The position numbers were made by a program, and so were the translations under genes. From CAUTNA01 sp964371145 (GTDB lineage: Bacteria; Pseudomonadota; Alphaproteobacteria; Rs-D84), in contig CAYJKO010000012.1 in the NCBI GenBank assembly GCA_964371145.1, positions 1-24,759 on the forward strand: 24,759 nucleotides of DNA. Direction: 5' to 3'. Positions 15,171 to 23,046 of the stretch are shown one piece after another (positions within the stretch are counted from its first letter, which is position 1; every line of letters starts with the position of its first letter). The notes beneath the pieces were generated by a model. The model had not been told where the DNA came from. It was given only the letters and a program-made list of their open reading frames with translations, and did not search any database.

Positions 15171-15722
15171 ATGAATTTCTTAAACGATTTGATTTCCAAT
15201 AAAAATATTTTCAAACATAATATGATATTGGGCAACGATGCCACCGGTATATATACAGAATCAGATATTACAAATTTGTTTACATACACCAACCCAACAC
15301 ATCTTATCAATACTTTGAATATTATGATTGCCAACAAAGAAATAACATCTGAAAACGCAAATAAATACAAACATAATCAAAAAGAATACAATACATTTAT
15401 CATAGAAACTTTGTTAAAACAAGTATTCACACAAACACCAACAAAAAAACGCATTTTGTTAAAATCTGAAAAATCTTTGAAAAGCTTGCATTTATTAAAA
15501 TTATTAATCAATTGCAGTCTGCGACACGACAATAAGGCTGTTGTTGGTTTAATTTTCAAAAACACAAACAAAAAAAATATACAAGATGTTTTAAAATTAT
15601 TAAAAAGATTAGAAGCCATTGTCGCTGATTCTTTAAAGAAAGACAATTTTAAAAACATTAAAATCGCAGAACGTATGTATAGAAATTACATCGGCGGTTT
15701 GCGCGCTCAAAAAGCAATTTAA
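15171..15722 (+). CDS. Basic protein of unknown function, 183 residues
   Basis: MNFLNDLISNKNIFKHNMIL... No family recognised. The protein is Lys/Asn-rich and basic, with no signal peptide or membrane segment. The second half (LKSLHLLKLLINCSLRH ... VLKLLKRLEAIVADSLKK) looks like amphipathic helices, suggesting a soluble helical protein that may bind nucleic acid or a partner; this is inference from composition. A near-consensus promoter and a clean terminator frame it, so it is likely expressed as a single gene. The ribosome site is weak: AAAGG is 19 bases from the ATG. Its position just beyond a disrupted tRNA 3' end is the kind of place where acquired genes sit, but codon use looks like its neighbours. 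Confidence 0.75.
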   Translation: MNFLNDLISNKNIFKHNMILGNDATGIYTESDITNLFTYTNPTHLINTLNIMIANKEITSENANKYKHNQKEYNTFIIETLLKQVFTQTPTKKRILLKSEKSLKSLHLLKLLINCSLRHDNKAVVGLIFKNTNKKNIQDVLKLLKRLEAIVADSLKKDNFKNIKIAERMYRNYIGGLRAQKAI

Positions 15723-15725
15723 ATT

Positions 15726-15748
15726 AAAAGCGGGTTATCCCCGCTTTT
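15726..15748. terminator. Bidirectional terminator
   Basis: AAAAGCGGG (15726-15734), loop TTATC, CCCGCTTTT (15740-15748), between the 183-residue gene (+) and the Ntn hydrolase gene (-). Confidence 0.85.
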
Positions 15749-15749
15749 T

Positions 15750-16838
15750 TTATTGTGCAATATTTATCTTTATTATTGTTTCTGTTTTCTGTGCGTCCAT
15801 TGGTGCGGCTTGATATTTTACCGTTTCAAAATTTATCGCCCCTAAATCAATTTCTCGGATTGCGCGATTATACATCGTATGATAATAAATTCGGCGATTT
15901 GTAATATCTGTTGCCACCGTCCATTGCGTCGCGGACGGCATCCATTCTGGCATTTTATCCGCGCCATATTCTGTTTCAACGGGGATATCAAAATTATTCA
16001 ATATATGAAAAGATTGTAATACCGTGTCATATCCGGTCGGCTGGGGGGCTGCGGATGTTTGCAGGAACGCTGCACGAACAAAACGGGATGCAGGCGTAAA
16101 ATCACCCGGCAAACCCAACAATCCCGCACCCGCACCAAATGCGGATAATTTAACGTCCGACAATCCCAAATCATGAGATTCTATTGCTTTTGGGAATAAA
16201 TTTACATAATTGTTCAAATTTTTCATTTGCCAATCGAAATCCGGAGCATTCGTTAAAACACCCAATTCATTTTCATAAAACACAGGTTCGCCGTCTATAT
16301 ATTCCAGAACAATTTGACGCCCCGACGCATCTGTAAATCTCCAATGCACAGTTCCGCTGTCTGGATACAGACCGGTTGGACGAATATTTTTAATTGCATT
16401 TTTTACCTGTTCTACGTTTGAAAAATTACCCAACGCCCATCCGACCAATTGCAAATCTGCGATTGTTTTTGATTTGTCGATTGGATTATATTCTGGATAT
16501 TTTCCATATTGGGGAAAATAAAACAAAGCCGCCGCCAATCCGGCTTCGTTCAAACCGTCTACCAAAAATTCTGGTTCGACCGCCGTGAACGCAACATATC
16601 CATATCTGGACGTATAAATCATACCGTCTTTTGTACCGTCCGGTAAATAAGAGCTTTCAGTATGTCCGCGTGGCACAACCACATATTCGCTGTTTAATTC
16701 TGGATAGCCCGTTTCAATTGTGCGCGCCACAATTTTCGCCCCATCTAAAGATTCTAATGTAATACCTGTGCACGCAATCGCGCCATAACATACCGCAACC
16801 ACAGTTATTGCGGATAATATAAAATGTAATTTTTTCAT
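15750..16838 (-). CDS. Exported Ntn hydrolase, choloylglycine hydrolase/penicillin V acylase family
   Basis: Linear amide C-N hydrolase (peptidase C59 type), 362 residues. A signal peptide (residues 1-22, MKKLHFILSAITVVAVCYGAIA) ends directly before Cys23, which after cleavage would be the N-terminal nucleophile. Family active-site neighbours are visible: Arg39 (VARTIE), the Asp of FLVDGLNEAGL, the Asn of LTNAPDFDWQ, and the Arg of ASRFVRAAF. Gram-negative exported members cleave penicillin V and N-acyl homoserine lactones; classical relatives deconjugate bile salts. Substrate cannot be assigned here. AIAC also loosely resembles a lipobox, but a lipid on the nucleophile Cys would block catalysis, so type I processing is more likely. 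AGGAGAG is the ribosome site. Confidence 0.88.
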   Translation of the reverse strand: MKKLHFILSAITVVAVCYGAIACTGITLESLDGAKIVARTIETGYPELNSEYVVVPRGHTESSYLPDGTKDGMIYTSRYGYVAFTAVEPEFLVDGLNEAGLAAALFYFPQYGKYPEYNPIDKSKTIADLQLVGWALGNFSNVEQVKNAIKNIRPTGLYPDSGTVHWRFTDASGRQIVLEYIDGEPVFYENELGVLTNAPDFDWQMKNLNNYVNLFPKAIESHDLGLSDVKLSAFGAGAGLLGLPGDFTPASRFVRAAFLQTSAAPQPTGYDTVLQSFHILNNFDIPVETEYGADKMPEWMPSATQWTVATDITNRRIYYHTMYNRAIREIDLGAINFETVKYQAAPMDAQKTETIIKINIAQ

Positions 16839-16861
16839 AATGCTCTCTCCTGCATATTTAT

Positions 16862-16891
16862 ATCATAGCGTAAAAACACAAATATAAACAA
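16862..16891 (-). promoter_or_regulatory. Putative promoter of the Ntn hydrolase gene
   Basis: On the minus strand, TTGTTT (16891-16886), 18 bases, TATGAT (16867-16862), giving a short leader with AGGAGAG. Weak match. Confidence 0.35.
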
Positions 16892-16913
16892 GAAGAAAAA
16901 AATCAAATAAAAC

Positions 16914-16941
16914 TTGACAAAAGATTTTTTTATACTAATAT
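16914..16941 (+). promoter_or_regulatory. Promoter of the bactofilin-like gene
   Basis: TTGACA (16914-16919), 16 bases, TAATAT (16936-16941). Transcription would start near 16948, leaving about 28 bases with AAAAGGA before the ATG at 16976. Confidence 0.6.
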
Positions 16942-16975
16942 TGCAAATATGGTATCAACCAAAAGGACAAAAAAA

Positions 16976-17674
16976 ATGAAACAAAACAATTTGAAAAAAG
17001 CCGCTGCAAAAGTAGCCGCAAAACCTATTGAAAAACCAATCGAACAACCAAAAGCCGTTGCGATAAAAAAAGATAACAAAGTTAAAGTTTGGTTTAAAAA
17101 TTTAAATTCTAAATGTTCTGTATTTTTCAAAAAAATCGGATCTGAATTACGCGGTTGGGATTGGCAAACTATTTTTAATGTGACTTTGTTAATCGGCATA
17201 ATCGCATTGTTTATTGTTTTGATTATTCAAACCGTTAAACCGGGGACAAGCAAAATTCAACCTGCAACAAATACAGGCGCAATTAATAATGTTGTTAAAT
17301 TTGAAAATGTTCAAGCAGAACAAATTATTCAACAAAACATTACTTTGCCATTAAATAACACTGAAATCGAAGTCGTTAAAAAACCAAAAAATAAAAAATG
17401 CATATCCGATGGTAATGTAACAATCGACGGAGAATTGCCAGCCAGCAAAAGAATTTGTTCCAAAAAAATCCAAGGCGATTTATATTTGCAAAATATGTAC
17501 AAATATAATATGCCATGCGATATTCATGTAACAGGTGATTTATTCGTACGCAACGTTGGACAATTAAGATTTTGTAATTCTTTCACAGTAGAAGGTAATA
17601 TTTATGTCAGCCATAATTCTTCTTTTGGCCCTATTCCGAAAAGCGCGATAATCGGTGGACAAATAATCTTATAG
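16976..17674 (+). CDS. Single-pass membrane protein with bactofilin-like C-terminal repeats
   Basis: 232 residues from MKQNNLKKAAAKV. The N-terminal ~65 residues are Lys/Ala-rich (cytoplasmic), followed by one membrane segment (FNVTLLIGIIALFIVLIIQTV) and an outer part. That part ends in short strand repeats of the form IQGDLYLQN / VTGDLFVRN / VEGNIYVSH / IGGQIIL. Such G-D/N-hydrophobic rungs resemble the beta-helix of bactofilins, but here they lie after a membrane segment, in the periplasm. Four cysteines (KKCIS, RICSK, MPCDI, RFCNS) could form disulfides there. The ATG at 16976 with AAAAGGA 8 bases upstream is preferred over the ATG at 16949, which falls at the expected transcription start. 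No named family assigned with confidence. Confidence 0.7.
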   Translation: MKQNNLKKAAAKVAAKPIEKPIEQPKAVAIKKDNKVKVWFKNLNSKCSVFFKKIGSELRGWDWQTIFNVTLLIGIIALFIVLIIQTVKPGTSKIQPATNTGAINNVVKFENVQAEQIIQQNITLPLNNTEIEVVKKPKNKKCISDGNVTIDGELPASKRICSKKIQGDLYLQNMYKYNMPCDIHVTGDLFVRNVGQLRFCNSFTVEGNIYVSHNSSFGPIPKSAIIGGQIIL

Positions 17675-17691
17675 GTTTTTGAATAAAAACG

Positions 17692-17700
17692 TGTTATAAT
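17692..17700 (+). promoter_or_regulatory. Extended -10 promoter of the 92-residue membrane protein
   Basis: TGTTATAAT (17692-17700); no good -35. The leader contains GGAGAG before the ATG at 17729. Confidence 0.5.
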
Positions 17701-17728
17701 ATATCCGTATTAAATATGGAGAGATACA

Positions 17729-18007
17729 ATGAACACATTTGAAAAAATCCTTAACACTATGTCCAGAAATTTGGGCTATACAATTTTATTGGTTGCGGGT
17801 ATAATTATATTCTTATACGCATCTGACGCCGATATTATTGGTGGATTATTAACAGCGGGTGCAGCTTTGGTTATTTATGTTTCAGGTACATTATTGTACG
17901 GTGAATACAAACGCACACCTGTTCGCGTTGTTAAAACCGCAACAGTTTCTAAACCGGCACAAAAAAAACCGGCCGCAACAAAGAAAAAATCTGTTAAGAA
18001 AAAATAA
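17729..18007 (+). CDS. Small two-helix membrane protein with Lys-rich tail
   Basis: 92 residues. Two hydrophobic helices (YTILLVAGIIIFLYA and IIGGLLTAGAALVIYVSG) are joined by the short acidic loop SDAD and followed by a basic tail (KPAQKKPAATKKKSVKKK). The tail resembles the Lys-rich C-terminus of FtsH in this window (SAKKTTVKKK), which could be a lineage habit. By the positive-inside rule both ends should be cytoplasmic. Family not recognised. GGAGAG ribosome site; terminator follows directly. Confidence 0.75.
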   Translation: MNTFEKILNTMSRNLGYTILLVAGIIIFLYASDADIIGGLLTAGAALVIYVSGTLLYGEYKRTPVRVVKTATVSKPAQKKPAATKKKSVKKK

Positions 18008-18036
18008 AAAAAACGCCCAATCGGGCGTTTTTTTTT
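18005..18036. terminator. Bidirectional terminator, small membrane gene / secG
   Basis: Perfect 14-bp stem around ACGCCC-AATC-GGGCGT with A tract on the left and T tract on the right. It overlaps the stop codon of the upstream gene. Confidence 0.9.
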
Positions 18037-18047
18037 ATAAATTTAAA

Positions 18048-18416
18048 TTATTCCGTAACCGTTACAGGTTCTCCGACTATTTCAGCCACATCTTCAACGG
18101 TCGCCGTCGGTTCTTCTTCTATAACCATGGTTGGGTCGTTTTGAATTAATTCTTGGCGTAATTCGCTTTGTTGATTTGCAACATTGGAATTAGAAGACAT
18201 AATCGCCAAAGCCGCACACAATACAAAAAACAATGTTGCCAAAAACGATGTTGCTTTTGTTAAAAAATTACCCGCAGACGCACCGGTTAAAACACCACCG
18301 AACATAGATGCCGCAGAAGAACCAGACAAACCTGAACCTTCTGATTTTTGTAATAAAATCAAACCAATCATCAATATTGATACAATTACCAATAAAACCA
18401 ATAAAATCATAAACAT
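18048..18416 (-). CDS. secG: Preprotein translocase subunit SecG
   Basis: Small inner-membrane component of the SecYEG channel, 122 residues. Two membrane helices (MILLVLLVIVSILMIGLILL and FLATLFFVLCAALAIM) flank the conserved loop LQKSEGSGLSGSS...FGG...NFLTKAT. An acidic tail follows (VIEEEPTATVEDVAEIVGE). AAGGAT precedes the ATG. It lies 44 bases downstream of rnc on the same strand, so it may be co-transcribed with lepB-rnc. Confidence 0.93.
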   Translation of the reverse strand: MFMILLVLLVIVSILMIGLILLQKSEGSGLSGSSAASMFGGVLTGASAGNFLTKATSFLATLFFVLCAALAIMSSNSNVANQQSELRQELIQNDPTMVIEEEPTATVEDVAEIVGEPVTVTE

Positions 18417-18460
18417 TTAAATATCCTTTTTAATCTGTTATATCCAGTTTAGACAAATCA

Positions 18461-19096
18461 TCATTCTTTTGCAAGCACTTTTAACAAAGCCGTCGCCGCG
18501 TTAATTGATGCTTCTTTTTTAGAATTCCCCGTCGCCGACGCGGACATACCCATTGCGGTTACAACCACACCAAACACCGGATTGTGGGATGCGCCGGTTG
18601 GTTCTGTAAATTCGTAAATTGGCAATGCACCATTGTCTTGTTTTTGTACAAATTCTTGCAACCCTGTTTTTGCGTCTTTCGGCGCGACCAAATCGTTCGC
18701 CGCCAGAGGCTTCCATGTATCTGCAACAAATTTATACGCAGGCACAAAACCGCCATCTAAAAATATTGCCCCGATGATTGCTTCCATCGCGTCGGCCAAA
18801 ATATGTTGTAATCGTCCACCCGTCATATGACCACGGCGCAATTTTTTATTTAATTCAAATTCATCCGCAACAACCGCCAAAGTTTCGGCAGACACCAAAA
18901 CCGCATGACGGCGTGCCAATTCACCTTCGGATTCATTCGGGAACATAGAATATAACAAATCCGCAACAACCAAACCCAGAACCCGATCGCCTATGAATTC
19001 TAATCTTTCATTATTATTCGCCGCATTTGCCCCACTTTGGGTCAATGCCAATTTTAATAATTGCGCATCTTTAAAATTATAATTTAATTCTTTCAT
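18461..19096 (-). CDS. rnc: Ribonuclease III
   Basis: Double-strand-specific endonuclease that processes rRNA precursors and structured mRNAs. 211 residues from MKELNYNFKD. The signature NNERLEFIGDRVL (28-40) and the second acidic site DAMEAIIGAIFLDGG form the metal site; a dsRNA-binding domain (TGLQEFVQKQ ... SKKEASINAATALLKVL) follows. The start at 19096 is chosen because it shares one base with the lepB stop (TAATG) and has AAGGTAG upstream; a longer frame from 19126 would overlap lepB. The usual downstream era gene is missing here: secG follows instead. Confidence 0.95.
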   Translation of the reverse strand: MKELNYNFKDAQLLKLALTQSGANAANNNERLEFIGDRVLGLVVADLLYSMFPNESEGELARRHAVLVSAETLAVVADEFELNKKLRRGHMTGGRLQHILADAMEAIIGAIFLDGGFVPAYKFVADTWKPLAANDLVAPKDAKTGLQEFVQKQDNGALPIYEFTEPTGASHNPVFGVVVTAMGMSASATGNSKKEASINAATALLKVLAKE

Positions 19097-19995
19097 TAAT
19101 CTACCTTTTGACCAAATCTTTCCCAACGCATTTTATTACCCCAATCCCAAATCATTAACATAGGGGAAAAATAATTATGAGAATACCAAACGGACCAAAC
19201 ACGACCCAACAAATATTCACGTGGAACGGGGCCGATATAACGGCTGTCTGCGCTGTTATCACGATTATCACCCAACATAAAATAATGATTTTCTGGCACT
19301 GTTATTTGTGGGGTATTATCCGCAGGGGAACTGTCTGACACTTCGATGATTTTATGTTTTACACCATTTGGCAAAGTTTCCATATAAAGAGTTGCACGAT
19401 ATACACCAAATTGTCCTTCACACATCGCACGACAATATGTATCTAATCCGCAAGCGCGACCGCAATTATTATCTTTGTATTCAATTGTATATCCGTCTTT
19501 TAATTGAATATCGTCAACCCAAATATCATTTCCCATAATACGGATATTTTCTTTTGCAAATCCGACGTTTTTAGTATCTTTGTCCAATACTGCAACAATA
19601 TATTCACCCACCGTTTCACGTTCTAACATTTGTCCGTTTATATATAAACGCCCCGCTTTCATTTGAACGGTATCTCCGCCAACCGCCACCATTCTTTTAA
19701 CATAATCAAAAGATTCATTTTGATGATTACGAAATACAACGACGTCTCCGATTTCGGGTGCGTTGCCGAACAATCTGCCATCCCACAACCCCCAAGATCC
19801 AAACGGGAAAGAATATCTGGAATATCCATAAGACCATTTTTGCACCAATATATGATCGCCGACTTCCAATGTTGGGATCATAGATCCGGATGGAATATTA
19901 AATGGTTCGAATAAAATGCTGCGAAATAAAATTGCAATCAATCCACCATAAATTAAAGCTTTGCCCCATTCTTTGAAAAAACCATCTTTTTTCAT
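19096..19995 (-). CDS. lepB: Signal peptidase I
   Basis: Inner-membrane serine protease that removes signal peptides from exported proteins. 299 residues: one N-terminal membrane segment (ALIYGGLIAILFRSILF), catalytic Ser38 in PSGSMIPTL, general-base Lys100 in YVKRMVAVGGD, and the conserved box MLGDNRDNSADSR (240-252). Odd: residues 178-192 carry four cysteines spaced C-x3-C-x5-C-x3-C within the periplasmic domain. AAAAGGAT precedes the ATG. First of lepB-rnc-(secG); divergent from yifB. Confidence 0.96.
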   Translation of the reverse strand: MKKDGFFKEWGKALIYGGLIAILFRSILFEPFNIPSGSMIPTLEVGDHILVQKWSYGYSRYSFPFGSWGLWDGRLFGNAPEIGDVVVFRNHQNESFDYVKRMVAVGGDTVQMKAGRLYINGQMLERETVGEYIVAVLDKDTKNVGFAKENIRIMGNDIWVDDIQLKDGYTIEYKDNNCGRACGLDTYCRAMCEGQFGVYRATLYMETLPNGVKHKIIEVSDSSPADNTPQITVPENHYFMLGDNRDNSADSRYIGPVPREYLLGRVWSVWYSHNYFSPMLMIWDWGNKMRWERFGQKVD

Positions 19996-20009
19996 ATTTA
20001 AATCCTTTT

Positions 20010-20038
20010 ATTATAAAAAGCATTTTATAACTTGAAAA
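20010..20038 (-). promoter_or_regulatory. lepB promoter
   Basis: On the minus strand, TTTTCA (20038-20033), 17 bases, TATAAT (20015-20010). The -35 overlaps the yifB -35. Confidence 0.45.
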
Positions 20039-20060
20039 GATTTTACGCAAGATATAAAAT
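20032..20060 (+). promoter_or_regulatory. yifB promoter
   Basis: TTGAAA (20032-20037), 17 bases, TAAAAT (20055-20060), then a leader with AGGA before the ATG at 20091. Confidence 0.5.
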
Positions 20061-20090
20061 CAAAACAAACGAATAAAAAACAGGAATATT

Positions 20091-21760
20091 ATGATAAATT
20101 TAAATTCTATTATATTTAATGGCATGGATGCGACAAAAATCGAAGTCCAAATACAATTGGCGGCCGGTTTATCAAAGCCTGAATTTAATATAATCGGATT
20201 GGCGGATCGCGCTGTTCGTGAATCAGCAGAAAGAATCCGCAATGTGTTATCTGCTTTGAATTTGGCATTACCATCCAAACGTTTGACAGTTAATTTATCA
20301 CCCGCAGACGTTGAAAAATCTGGTTCTCATTTTGATTTACCGATATTGTGCGGGATTTTATGCGCATTAAATATATTACCAGAAGACAAGTTATCAGAAT
20401 ATTTAATTTTGGGCGAAGTTGGTTTGGACGGGACAATCACAAATACAACGGGCGTGTTACCCGCCAGCGTTTGGGCAAACAACAATAATTTGGGAATAAT
20501 TTGCCCCGCGTCCCAAGGAGCCGAGGCCAGATGGGCGGGACATCAAAATATTTTAGCCCCCGGCCATATTTTAGATTTGATAAATCATTTCAAAGAAACA
20601 CAAATTTTACCAATTCCAGAAATTCAACCTATGAATCCAGACGTTGCGAAAACGGGCGACATGTCGGACGTTCGCGGTCAGGCGGCGGCAAAAAGAGCAT
20701 TGGAAATCGCGGCAGCCGGCAATCATGCAATGTTGATGGTGGGGCCTCCGGGTTCGGGCAAGACTATGTTGGCATCTCGTCTGGCGGGAATTTTGCCAGA
20801 TATGACACCCCCTGAGGTTTTAGATTCATCCATTATATATTCTATCGCCGGTCAATTAGATTCTAAAAATTTGGTAATGACACGCCCATTTCGCAGTATT
20901 CATCACACGGCCAGCGCGGTTTCTTTGGCGGGTGGCGGTGCGGATGCAAAACCGGGTGAAATATCTCTGGCGCATAATGGGGTTTTATTCTTGGACGAAC
21001 TACCAGAATTTTCTCGCACAACATTGGAAATATTACGCCAACCAATGGAAGCCGGAAAAATTATGATTTCACGCGCAAAAAGAAATGCAACATATCCCGC
21101 AAATTTTCAATTAATAGCGGCGATGAATCCGTGCCCGTGCGGACATTTGGGCAATCCGAATATGTCTTGTTCGCGCGCACCACGATGTGCGGAAAGCTAT
21201 CAAAACAAAATATCGGGTCCATTATTGGACAGAATAGATTTACATATTGATGTCGACCCCGTCAACCCATGGGATATGAATCGCGACACTGTTATTGGCG
21301 AATCCAGCGAAACAATTCGCGCGCGTGTTGTAATGGCACGCAATCGTCAAATAAATCGCCAAGGCAAACCAAATTCCAGATTGGACGGCGCGGATTTGGA
21401 ACAACATATAAAATTATCAGATGAATTAACAGAATTTTTAAACAACGCGGCAGAAAAAATGGGATTGTCGGCGCGTGGATACAATCGAATAAAACGCGTT
21501 NNNNNNNNNNNNNNNNNNNNNNNNNNNNNNNNNNNNNNNNNNNNNNNNNNNNNNNNNNNNNNNNNNNNNNNNNNNNNNNNNNNNNNNNNNNNNNNNNNNN
21601 CGCGGCAGAAAAAATGGGATTGTCGGCGCGTGGATACAATCGAATAAAACGCGTTGCGCGCACGATTGCAGATTTACGCAATACAGACGACGTAACAATG
21701 TCTGATTTGGCAGAAGCCATTTCATACCGCCCTATCAATCGCGGCAAATACGGAGCATAA
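20091..21760 (+). CDS. YifB/ComM-family AAA ATPase, interrupted by an assembly gap
   Basis: Mg-chelatase-like ATPase; characterised ComM is a helicase promoting branch migration during natural transformation. N-terminal ChlI-like domain (FNIIGLADRAVRESAERIR, LTVNLSPADVEKSGSHFDL), Walker A VGPPGSGKTML near residue 220, Walker B LFLDELPEF, and C-terminal SARGYNRIKRV. 100 Ns (21501-21600) cut the gene. The 55 bases before and after the gap are identical. Joining 20091-21500 to 21656-21760 gives one 504-residue protein ending RPINRGKYGA, the usual size for the family, so the gene is probably intact. AGGA precedes the ATG. Confidence 0.93.
21446..21500. repeat. 55-bp flank duplicated across the gap (left copy)
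   Basis: Identical to 21601-21655. Both encode the same piece of YifB (AAEKMGLSARGYNRIKRV), so this is overlap between contig ends rather than a biological repeat. Confidence 0.95.
21501..21600. other. Assembly gap of exactly 100 N
   Basis: Conventional unknown-length scaffold gap. The identical 55-bp flanks suggest the true gap length is negative (an overlap of 55 bp). Confidence 0.99.
21601..21655. repeat. 55-bp flank duplicated across the gap (right copy)
   Basis: Identical to 21446-21500; the yifB frame continues immediately after it (ARTIADLRNTDD). Confidence 0.95.
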
Positions 21761-21761
21761 A

Positions 21762-22016
21762 ATGGAAATACCAATTGAAATATTACAAAAATGTACACCC
21801 GAACAAATAATGGATTCGGTGTCAGACAAAAAAGTCAGACCACAATTGATCGAGAAATATAAACAATTTGCAAAATCGCAAAAAATGTCAGACATTGAAA
21901 TTGATATGGCATTAAACAATCCTGAAATCATAAAAATGTTTGATAATTATATATCAAATCTTCAAAAAATGACCAAATTTTATATAGATATATATCAATC
22001 AAATAAATCAAAATAA
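21762..22016 (+). CDS. Small helical protein of unknown function, coupled to yifB
   Basis: 84 residues, MEIPIEILQKCTPEQIMDSV... No family recognised. Charged and apparently all-helical, no signal peptide or membrane helix, one cysteine. The ATG comes two bases after the last base of the yifB stop, with GGAG (21752-21755) as ribosome site inside the yifB end, so it is almost certainly translated from the same mRNA. A terminator follows at once. The operon link suggests a role near YifB, but that is inference only. Confidence 0.75.
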   Translation: MEIPIEILQKCTPEQIMDSVSDKKVRPQLIEKYKQFAKSQKMSDIEIDMALNNPEIIKMFDNYISNLQKMTKFYIDIYQSNKSK

Positions 22017-22040
22017 AAACCGCAAATTGCGGTTTTTATT
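22012..22040. terminator. Bidirectional terminator, yifB operon / OMP gene
   Basis: 13-bp stem ATAAAAACCGCA (to 22024), loop AAT, TGCGGTTTTTAT (to 22040). It overlaps the stop of the upstream gene and abuts the OMP stop. Confidence 0.85.
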
Positions 22041-22041
22041 T

Positions 22042-23004
22042 TTAAAATTCAAATCTGATACCCATCATAAAGTTTGTGTATATCAAACCTTGGGCTGAAA
22101 ACCAGCTGCGTTCTATTGTTTCTGTATCGTCTTCGATAACCCAGTCTGCATTTGGAATATACATAACACGCAATCCCATATCAACAAACATATTATCCAT
22201 CAATCCGTATGAGAAACCAACCGCACCCAAACCCGCAACGGTTGCAGTATTTTTAGTCGATTTTTCAAATTCTAATATTCCCAAAGAATTCGCAGTCCCA
22301 TAATTACCCAAATCTGTCGAACCCGATAAATCACCATACAAATCAGACAACATTAATTCAGTTACAGAATCCGCATATCCCACACCAAAACCGATATATG
22401 GGATAAATGTTTTAAATTGTTTTACGTTGCCATCATAAAAATCATAATATGCCATAACGCTTAATACATCTGTTTGAATAGAAGAATTAACCCCGCTGCT
22501 GGCGACGGCAATAGAATCCCCGTTCGTAGTAGTTAGCGTCCCTTCAAACATTGGCGAATGATTATAAGTTGCCTTTGCAACCGTATCCCATGCGGCCTCT
22601 ATTCTCCATTGCGGAGATTCCGGCACAGTAAATCCGATACCAACACCACCCGAAAATCCGAACGATGAAAAATCTTCAACCGCAGGCAGGTCTCCGATAT
22701 TTGCAGACCCCAAATATGTAAACCCAGAACATCCACCATTTGCAACACAAGATTGATATGCAACATCGGTTACAATTCCACCCGCGCCATCTGTCCAATA
22801 ATTAACAGACAAAGCGCCGATATCATTTTGAATTCCGGCCGACCCCAACGACGCACCGCCACGCATTGTGACAGTCATACGTGCACCGTTATCCATATAA
22901 CGAGCGTCCCCACGGTATCCATTTCTGTATTGCCAATTCGCAAAAGCATCCCCCGCGATTAAGGCCGAAACAGTTGTAATAATTGCTATTTTTTTTATAT
23001 TCAT
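22042..23004 (-). CDS. Outer-membrane beta-barrel protein, surface-antigen type
   Basis: 320 residues. A signal peptide (MNIKKIAIITTVSALIAGDAFA) is followed by NWQYRNGY. The mature part is Gly/aromatic-rich with alternating strands and ends in a barrel-type terminal strand, NFMMGIRFEF, with the C-terminal Phe expected for BAM recognition. Segments such as FIPYIGFGVGYAD, LGAVGFSYGL and VDMGLRVMYIPNADW resemble small porin/OmpA-like barrels and the P44/Msp2-type surface antigens of alphaproteobacteria; family level is uncertain. Two cysteines (SCVANGGCSG) could form a loop disulfide. No ribosome site: an extended -10 ends 6 bases before the ATG, so the mRNA may be leaderless. Confidence 0.8.
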   Translation of the reverse strand: MNIKKIAIITTVSALIAGDAFANWQYRNGYRGDARYMDNGARMTVTMRGGASLGSAGIQNDIGALSVNYWTDGAGGIVTDVAYQSCVANGGCSGFTYLGSANIGDLPAVEDFSSFGFSGGVGIGFTVPESPQWRIEAAWDTVAKATYNHSPMFEGTLTTTNGDSIAVASSGVNSSIQTDVLSVMAYYDFYDGNVKQFKTFIPYIGFGVGYADSVTELMLSDLYGDLSGSTDLGNYGTANSLGILEFEKSTKNTATVAGLGAVGFSYGLMDNMFVDMGLRVMYIPNADWVIEDDTETIERSWFSAQGLIYTNFMMGIRFEF

Positions 23005-23010
23005 AACCGC

Positions 23011-23019
23011 ATTATATCA
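23011..23019 (-). promoter_or_regulatory. OMP gene promoter, extended -10, leaderless
   Basis: On the minus strand TGATATAAT (23019-23011), then 6 bases (GCGGTT) and the ATG at 23004. The -35 region is a T tract with no real match. Confidence 0.55.
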
Positions 23020-23046
23020 TAATTTTGGTTTTAAAAAAATAATTTT

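Noticed and set aside
15750..16838. Lipoprotein reading of the Ntn hydrolase signal peptide
   Set aside because: AIAC is a poor lipobox, and the Cys is needed free as the N-terminal nucleophile of the family.
21446..21655. yifB as a pseudogene or as carrying a direct-repeat insertion
   Set aside because: The exact 55-bp duplication around 100 Ns is an unmerged contig overlap; merging restores a full-length frame.
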